Positions 59,035 to 64,000 of a DNA stretch of 64,000 bases are shown piece after piece. The position numbers and the translations under genes are program-made. Below the pieces are notes generated by a model. That model saw only the letters and a list, made by a program, of their open reading frames with translations. It was not told the origin of the DNA and did no database searches. The stretch's first letter is position 1; the number at the start of each line of letters is the position of its first letter. Origin of the DNA: Candidatus Zhuqueibacterota bacterium (lineage in GTDB: Bacteria > Zhuqueibacterota > Zhuqueibacteria > Residuimicrobiales > Oceaniaggregativiventaceae); the NCBI GenBank assembly GCA_014728085.1, contig WJMF01000038.1:18121-82120 (forward strand), read 5' to 3'.

Positions 59035-62000
59035 TTATTTTAAGAATAATATCTTTTGCGATGTTTCAAAATAATCACTCTTGGCCACTGCTATTAACCG
59101 AATAAAGTAAACACCGGCGGCCAGGCCGCTTGCGTCGAATATCGTCTTGTGGAATCCGATCTCCAGATGACCCTGTGCCAGTACGGCCACCTGCCGGCCG
59201 CGGATATCATGGACGGTAATATCAACCCGAGCAGGTGACGACAACTGATAGCTGATGACGGTCACCGGATTAAACGGATTTGGATAGTTGGGTAAAAGTG
59301 CAAAAGAATCCGGCTTTTCAGGTTTTTCATCGACAACGGCTGAAACACCGCTTATTTCAAGACTGATTGAGCTTTGCACCTCACCTGCGGTGACGGTCAC
59401 AATCACCCGTCCCGATCTGTTGGGTGCAATATAACGTCCACCAGAATCAATGCTTCCCTCTGTCGCCGACCACAATGGTGAAATAGTAACGGCGTTACCG
59501 AATTGGTCGTAACCGTTAGCGGAAAAATAGATCGTATCTCCCGCAAGCACCTCCAGGCTGTCCGGCGTTATCACCAGCTCGGCGAGCGAGGGCTCATAGG
59601 GGGCAACATAAAAAGTATCCCGTGCCGTTTCATCGAGCGCTTGCGACGTAGCGCTGAGTACCACTCTATTCATCACAGCAGAATCTGCATTGCCCGGAAC
59701 ATCAAAAAGCAGCGGCAACGATACCGATGTGCTATCGCCGGCGACCATACTGGACGGAGGGCTTGATATCCAGCTGTTTTGATCGGTAACAGAAATGGCA
59801 AATGCATCCGAAGGATTATTGAGATTAATGATGCTGACAAAAGCGGAATCGCACTCGCCCGCTGCGATATAAAACGTATCCGCATTGGCGCGTACCAGCA
59901 GGTCAGCAGGGAGCGAAAGCCAGGTAGCAGCATCAACATTGCCAATGGCATCCCCGGCAGCGGGTCCGTTTGCACTGCCCCACCAGTTTCCCGCAGCAGC
60001 AATAGTGACGGTGGCATCCAGATTTTCAATGCCGGCGGTTTCGTTTTCCGTAATATTATTGGCCCGGATCAATGGTTCAGAGCCGTTTTCGAGCAAAATA
60101 CCGGCACCGTTGTTTCGGGTGATTTCATTGCCGTAAATCTCACCCGACGTATTGGACAAGTGCACACCGGTAAAAAGACAAAGCGCATCGGATTCGCGGT
60201 TAAAAGCAAAAAATAAATCTTTACAGTCCTCCGTATATATCGAGGTACAGTTGTCCAGCAAAACGTTGCCGATAATCCTGATGTGTTGACACTTTCCATA
60301 CGCATAGATGCCAATACCGGTGTGTTCAAGTTGCTCGTGTTCTTCGGTGTGAGAGGTGATGTAATTATCGCGGACCAAAACATCGCTGGATCCGAATACA
60401 CTGATTCCCCACAGACCATTTTGGTGAATGCGGTTGAGATGGGTAATCTCTATATGTTCGCTACGATTTATATCGATGCCCGATTGGCCGTCGTTGTTGT
60501 GAATCTGGTTTATCCGAATCTCCACGTGCTTCATATCGGAAATTTCAATACCACCATTGCCGTTTCGAATCGAATTCTCATAAATACGCGCCTGCTCACC
60601 CATGGAAAGGGATATTCCCCTATGACCCTGAATAAAGGTGTTTCGCATGATATCGACATAACTTGCTGATATCAGGGAAATCGATTCGAGGGTATTGGAA
60701 CCAATCAGGATATGCTCATTGCCCAATCCCACGACCTCATCCAGTCTGTTTTTGCTAATGGTCGTCTGCTCGCAGTTGACCAGCTCGATATCGGATGCTG
60801 TGGCACCATCCGTTTTTTCATTATCCTCAAAAATGTTGTGGTCACTGCTTTCCGCCTTGACGTCGAATTTTGCCTGCCCTCTATTTCCCCTGATCAGGTT
60901 TTCATGGCTGCTTTCCATATAGAGCGTATGGGTCAAAGGCAGGCCGTTAAAGGTATTGTCGAGAATTTGATTCTTAACGGAGTTTTTGAAAGAGATACAG
61001 AGCGAAGGATTCATAATGATGTTGTCCCGAATCACGGCACCGGAAGTATTGGTCACGTAGAGTCCGGCCAGAAACATATTATCGATATAACTGTCGCTGA
61101 TCAGGGCGTTATCCGCTTCATTGAGAAACACAGCGGCGGTATTTGCCGCCGCCGTATCCTTGCCGCGAATGCTGAATCCCCTAACGGTAACATCTTTGGC
61201 GCTAATCCCAAGCGTGTGCAATCCTCTTTCACCCATGATATAGGTGTTGCCTCGCCCGGCTTTGCTTTGCAGAGTAAGGGATTTATCGATGCGCACCGCC
61301 TCGTGATATTCACCCTGACAAACGGTGCAGGTTCCCCCTTCCGGCGTGCGTTTAGAGTTGACCGCCTCATTGATGGTTGTAAAATGATCGCCACGATTGT
61401 TAAAAACGCGGGCAAAAACGAGGGAATCGTTTTGGGCTTTGCCCTTTATCTCACCTTCTTCATAGGTCAGGGGCTCCGCAGCCACGCCAAAGGATTCGAT
61501 GTGAAAGGAGCGGGGCCGGTCAATGGCATAGGCGGAAACCTCAAAATGGAAATTACAGGCAAGCTTAAACGGCACACACTGCCCGGCGCCGATCGTAATT
61601 TCAGGCGAAAAGACCACATCGACGGTACCATTATCGGCTGAAAACTTGCCGGAATATACCCTTGATCCGCCCTTGAACACCTCCACCGACGAGATATCAT
61701 CAGCATCGTGTCCGCTACCGGATGCTCTGAAACTGATCTTGTTCAACGACCAGCCATCGGCATTGCTGGCGCAGGCCAGAAAAGGCAGCTCGATGAGCAG
61801 AGTATTCTCTTTTATTTTTGACGGACAGTAGACCTGTTTTCCGATGCTGCCGCTGACCGATAATTCGATTTTATCAAAGTTGGCGGTTACGTTTTTGTCT
61901 CTGTCCATCGTCAATGTCTGTTTCGGACTGGTGCCGCCGGCATCGCCGCTCCAGCTGGTAAAATACCAGCCGTTCTCTTCATTGCCGCTGGCGCTGATAT

Positions 62001-64000
62001 TAACCTGTTCATCTCTTTTATACGAATGTACACCGACACCCGGTGTCGTAATGCAACCATTGCTGGCCGCTTCAGGCGGATATACCGACATGGTCAAATT
62101 CACATCACCGCATGGCCATCCCGGGATCAATCTTAAAATAAATCCCGTTTCACTGCCATCTACAAGCCCGTTCACCACCAGCCCTCTCAAAATAAACAGC
62201 AAAAATCCGGGGCAGCCGAAAGAAAAGCGGTCGTCATCAGGAATTATTTTTGCAAGAGAATGATTCAAACGCATCGTATTATCGTCAACAGGAATCTCAT
62301 AGTGTACAAAGTCGAGTCCTTTATCAAAAGCATAGGCCGGACCGGACAAAATCATGCCATGATCCGGTTCGTAGCGCTGCGGATCGTAAATATCGGGGTC
62401 CCAGGCATAGGTTTTCAAGCCTTCTCCGGGGATGGTGATGCAAATCGTGCCGTTGAGGATATCCATATCCTGTGCCACCGTATCCAGGGATACAAAGACC
62501 TGGTCCTGGCGTTGCACATCGGTCGAATCCGAATAATCATAGATGTTGAGCCATGTACTATTGTGGAAAATATCGTTTCTCAACAGGGCAACATAGTTGT
62601 CATCAATAAATTGTATACGCTGGGGTTTTTCGTCCCAGGTGCCGATTTCATCCAGGCCCCGCATATTTTCGGGCTCTGTGATATCGATGATATCCACTCC
62701 GGCCATAGATGCATTCCAGGGATTATAACAGCCGGCGAATAAGAGGTTTCGCTGCGGCTGAATTTCCAGGTTAACGCCGGTCGACCGTAAGGCAAAGGTC
62801 GACAGGGGTTGCGGATTTTCCACATCGCTTATATCATAGACCGTTACCGCTTTGACCTCCTTTTGAATCAACCAGGCATAATTTCCCTTAAAGGCCATAT
62901 CCATGATAGCGGCGCCGGTTTCAATGGTCGAGACCCGTTCAGGCTGTTCGGGTTGCTTTAAATCGTAAATATCGATCGCATCGGGTTCGAATCCATCATT
63001 GCCGTGAGTGACGAAAAGCCGTTGCCGGTGATGAAATATTTTATCGCCGTCACTCAAAGCAAGGGTATTGCGGATCGATGGAGAGGAGGGGTCGGATGCC
63101 AGATCATAGACTATGATTTCCTGATTATGCTTGTCAACAGCGTACAAATAATCGCCGGCCTGCACCATTCCGGAGGTAATCCGTTCGCCATTTTCCCAGC
63201 CGCCGAACTCACCGACCTTGCTGATGTCGGCCGGAAAAACAGGAGGTGCATCTTTAATATCAACCAGGTGAAGCCGGCCGTTTTTTTGATCTATGACTAT
63301 AGCAACGACTTTACCGGGATAATCGGGATGATCGTTGATTATCTCCAGGCCACCCGATTTTGCGCTATCAGCAACCTGTTCGGAAAGTTCGTAGATGTAA
63401 TTTATATAGCCGATGCTTGTATCGACCCGTACCAGACGAAAAAAGCCATCCAGCCAGGGCGCCGCAAACCAGAGCGATCCGCGGCCGGGTTGGGAATAGG
63501 GATCGAACGCGATTCCATAATGACGATGATCGGGCTGATCATATTCCCTAAGCGTCTCACCCGTGTTAGCATCCATTTTGAGGGTGTGTCCCCGATTAGA
63601 ATCGGTTGAATAGATCACATTCTCACCGGGATCGTAGGCCAGTCCACGGTGCGGCAGATGCCCTTCATTATAGATTCTGCTGCTGCGCGAAAAATCGTTT
63701 GGATCGATCTTGTCGATATACCTGTTGGAGCTGGCCAGAATGCGGCTGCCGTCAAAGGCCAGATCGCGATATCCCAGCCCCCCCACGCCCTGCGGAACAG
63801 AACGCAGGTGGGTACCATCAAAAGCATAGGAATCAAAGTAGTTGTTGCCGATATGATCTCTGGAGGTAACGATAAATTTACGATCCACAACAGTGACGCC
63901 AAAGGAGGTATGATTCGACAAGAGCTCAATGGTTTCAAGAATCACACCCCGGGCAAGCAAACTTTGTTTCTTTTCAGTCATACGGTCATAGGGATTGCTC
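59035..64000 (-). CDS. Giant secreted beta-propeller/beta-helix protein with type IX sorting domain, 5' end outside window
   Basis: The frame is open to the right edge (codons upstream of ATG 63981 read SNPYDR), and no signal peptide is seen, so the N-terminus lies outside. About 1,650 residues are visible. In order: a propeller of LVIVD/NHL-like repeats (~1-560; 'AVTVYDISDVENPQPLSTF', 'GVDIIDITEPENM'); a bacterial repeat domain with 'GWYFTSWSGDAGGTSPKQTL'; a NosD-like right-handed beta-helix (~930-1390; many 'IRDNIIMN' and 'GIEISDMKHVEIRINQIHNN' type rungs, ending AAAGNWWGSANGP); a Big-2-like Ig domain; and the sorting domain with LPNYPNPFNPVTVISYQL. A surface adhesin or polysaccharide lyase-like protein. 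Catalytic residues were not identified. Confidence 0.88.
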   Translation of the reverse strand, partial: SNPYDRMTEKKQSLLARGVILETIELLSNHTSFGVTVVDRKFIVTSRDHIGNNYFDSYAFDGTHLRSVPQGVGGLGYRDLAFDGSRILASSNRYIDKIDPNDFSRSSRIYNEGHLPHRGLAYDPGENVIYSTDSNRGHTLKMDANTGETLREYDQPDHRHYGIAFDPYSQPGRGSLWFAAPWLDGFFRLVRVDTSIGYINYIYELSEQVADSAKSGGLEIINDHPDYPGKVVAIVIDQKNGRLHLVDIKDAPPVFPADISKVGEFGGWENGERITSGMVQAGDYLYAVDKHNQEIIVYDLASDPSSPSIRNTLALSDGDKIFHHRQRLFVTHGNDGFEPDAIDIYDLKQPEQPERVSTIETGAAIMDMAFKGNYAWLIQKEVKAVTVYDISDVENPQPLSTFALRSTGVNLEIQPQRNLLFAGCYNPWNASMAGVDIIDITEPENMRGLDEIGTWDEKPQRIQFIDDNYVALLRNDIFHNSTWLNIYDYSDSTDVQRQDQVFVSLDTVAQDMDILNGTICITIPGEGLKTYAWDPDIYDPQRYEPDHGMILSGPAYAFDKGLDFVHYEIPVDDNTMRLNHSLAKIIPDDDRFSFGCPGFLLFILRGLVVNGLVDGSETGFILRLIPGWPCGDVNLTMSVYPPEAASNGCITTPGVGVHSYKRDEQVNISASGNEENGWYFTSWSGDAGGTSPKQTLTMDRDKNVTANFDKIELSVSGSIGKQVYCPSKIKENTLLIELPFLACASNADGWSLNKISFRASGSGHDADDISSVEVFKGGSRVYSGKFSADNGTVDVVFSPEITIGAGQCVPFKLACNFHFEVSAYAIDRPRSFHIESFGVAAEPLTYEEGEIKGKAQNDSLVFARVFNNRGDHFTTINEAVNSKRTPEGGTCTVCQGEYHEAVRIDKSLTLQSKAGRGNTYIMGERGLHTLGISAKDVTVRGFSIRGKDTAAANTAAVFLNEADNALISDSYIDNMFLAGLYVTNTSGAVIRDNIIMNPSLCISFKNSVKNQILDNTFNGLPLTHTLYMESSHENLIRGNRGQAKFDVKAESSDHNIFEDNEKTDGATASDIELVNCEQTTISKNRLDEVVGLGNEHILIGSNTLESISLISASYVDIMRNTFIQGHRGISLSMGEQARIYENSIRNGNGGIEISDMKHVEIRINQIHNNDGQSGIDINRSEHIEITHLNRIHQNGLWGISVFGSSDVLVRDNYITSHTEEHEQLEHTGIGIYAYGKCQHIRIIGNVLLDNCTSIYTEDCKDLFFAFNRESDALCLFTGVHLSNTSGEIYGNEITRNNGAGILLENGSEPLIRANNITENETAGIENLDATVTIAAAGNWWGSANGPAAGDAIGNVDAATWLSLPADLLVRANADTFYIAAGECDSAFVSIINLNNPSDAFAISVTDQNSWISSPPSSMVAGDSTSVSLPLLFDVPGNADSAVMNRVVLSATSQALDETARDTFYVAPYEPSLAELVITPDSLEVLAGDTIYFSANGYDQFGNAVTISPLWSATEGSIDSGGRYIAPNRSGRVIVTVTAGEVQSSISLEISGVSAVVDEKPEKPDSFALLPNYPNPFNPVTVISYQLSSPARVDITVHDIRGRQVAVLAQGHLEIGFHKTIFDASGLAAGVYFIRLIAVAKSDYFETSQKILFLK

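Noticed and set aside
1..64000. CRISPR arrays, tRNA or rRNA genes, integrase or complete insertion sequences
   Set aside because: I looked for regularly spaced repeats, cloverleaf signatures and transposase motifs on both strands and found none; the only sizeable repeat pair is the one around the toxin-antitoxin genes.

Overview
The window looks like a chromosomal segment from a Gram-negative member of the FCB superphylum, most likely an uncultured Calditrichota (Caldithrix/KSB1)-like bacterium. Three secreted proteins end in a type IX secretion (Por) sorting domain with the NxPNPFN...T.I.Y.L signature. There are lipoproteins and the relic of a TonB-dependent receptor. Several promoters fit the FCB pattern TTG-N19/20-TAnnTT. 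TTG start codons seem to be used more than once. I see no tRNA, rRNA, CRISPR array, phage or complete insertion sequence.

Layout. 0-4.8 kb: two adjacent NTT-type (ATP/ADP carrier-like) transporters, the second fused to a HEAT-repeat tail, then a cyclic-nucleotide-binding protein and a CheY-like regulator. 4.8-12.6 kb: a flavin reductase/ferredoxin pair, a membrane methyltransferase-like protein, gene relics (HEAT and TonB receptor), a parvulin-type lipoprotein isomerase, a nucleotidyltransferase-fold protein, a DUF1080 lipoprotein and a secreted protein behind a sigma-54 promoter. 12.9-21.0 kb: a nucleoside permease, three tandem Hsp20 genes behind a sigma-54 promoter, an amino-acid permease relic, an OmpR-type two-component pair, a B12-binding radical SAM enzyme and an AlkD-like protein. 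21.1-34.5 kb: a divergent surface-glycan cluster. The minus arm is methyltransferase, Mur-ligase-like, radical SAM/SPASM, FemAB/GNAT-like, GT2, FAD oxidoreductase and a small membrane protein. The plus arm is flippase, two radical SAM proteins, a GT2 with an apparent frameshift, and a Gfo/Idh/MocA dehydrogenase. 34.5-40.7 kb: a Tat-exported dehydrogenase, a second sigma-54-driven secreted protein with a Peptidase_G2-like end, a collapsed sulfatase, a ferritin-like/VIT1 protein, a DUF2914 protein and a Tat-exported aldo/keto reductase. 40.8-42.2 kb: a VapBC-like toxin-antitoxin pair between two 216-bp direct repeats about 97% identical. 42.4-45.3 kb: a secreted esterase and a C39-like protease, both with sorting domains. 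45.5-54.2 kb: PBP1C, a thioester-containing alpha-2-macroglobulin lipoprotein and a methyltransferase. 55.1-58.9 kb: a histidine kinase with an FG-GAP propeller ectodomain and an NtrC-type sigma-54 activator. 59.0 kb to the right edge: the end of a very large secreted beta-propeller/beta-helix protein.

How the parts may work together. Three sites share the exact form YGGCAT-N5-TTGCW: upstream of two secreted proteins with related N-termini and of the Hsp20 operon. A fourth, weaker site precedes the kinase/NtrC pair. This suggests a sigma-54 envelope or secretome regulon, with the FG-GAP kinase and NtrC-like regulator as the candidate controller; the link itself is inference. The glycan cluster combines a Mur-ligase fold, a FemAB-like acyltransferase and three radical SAM proteins with glycosyltransferases and a flippase, so an amino-acid- or peptide-decorated glycan is a reasonable hypothesis. 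At least four gene relics, one apparent frameshift and a repeat-flanked TA module show that the intergenic space has been shaped by deletion and insertion.
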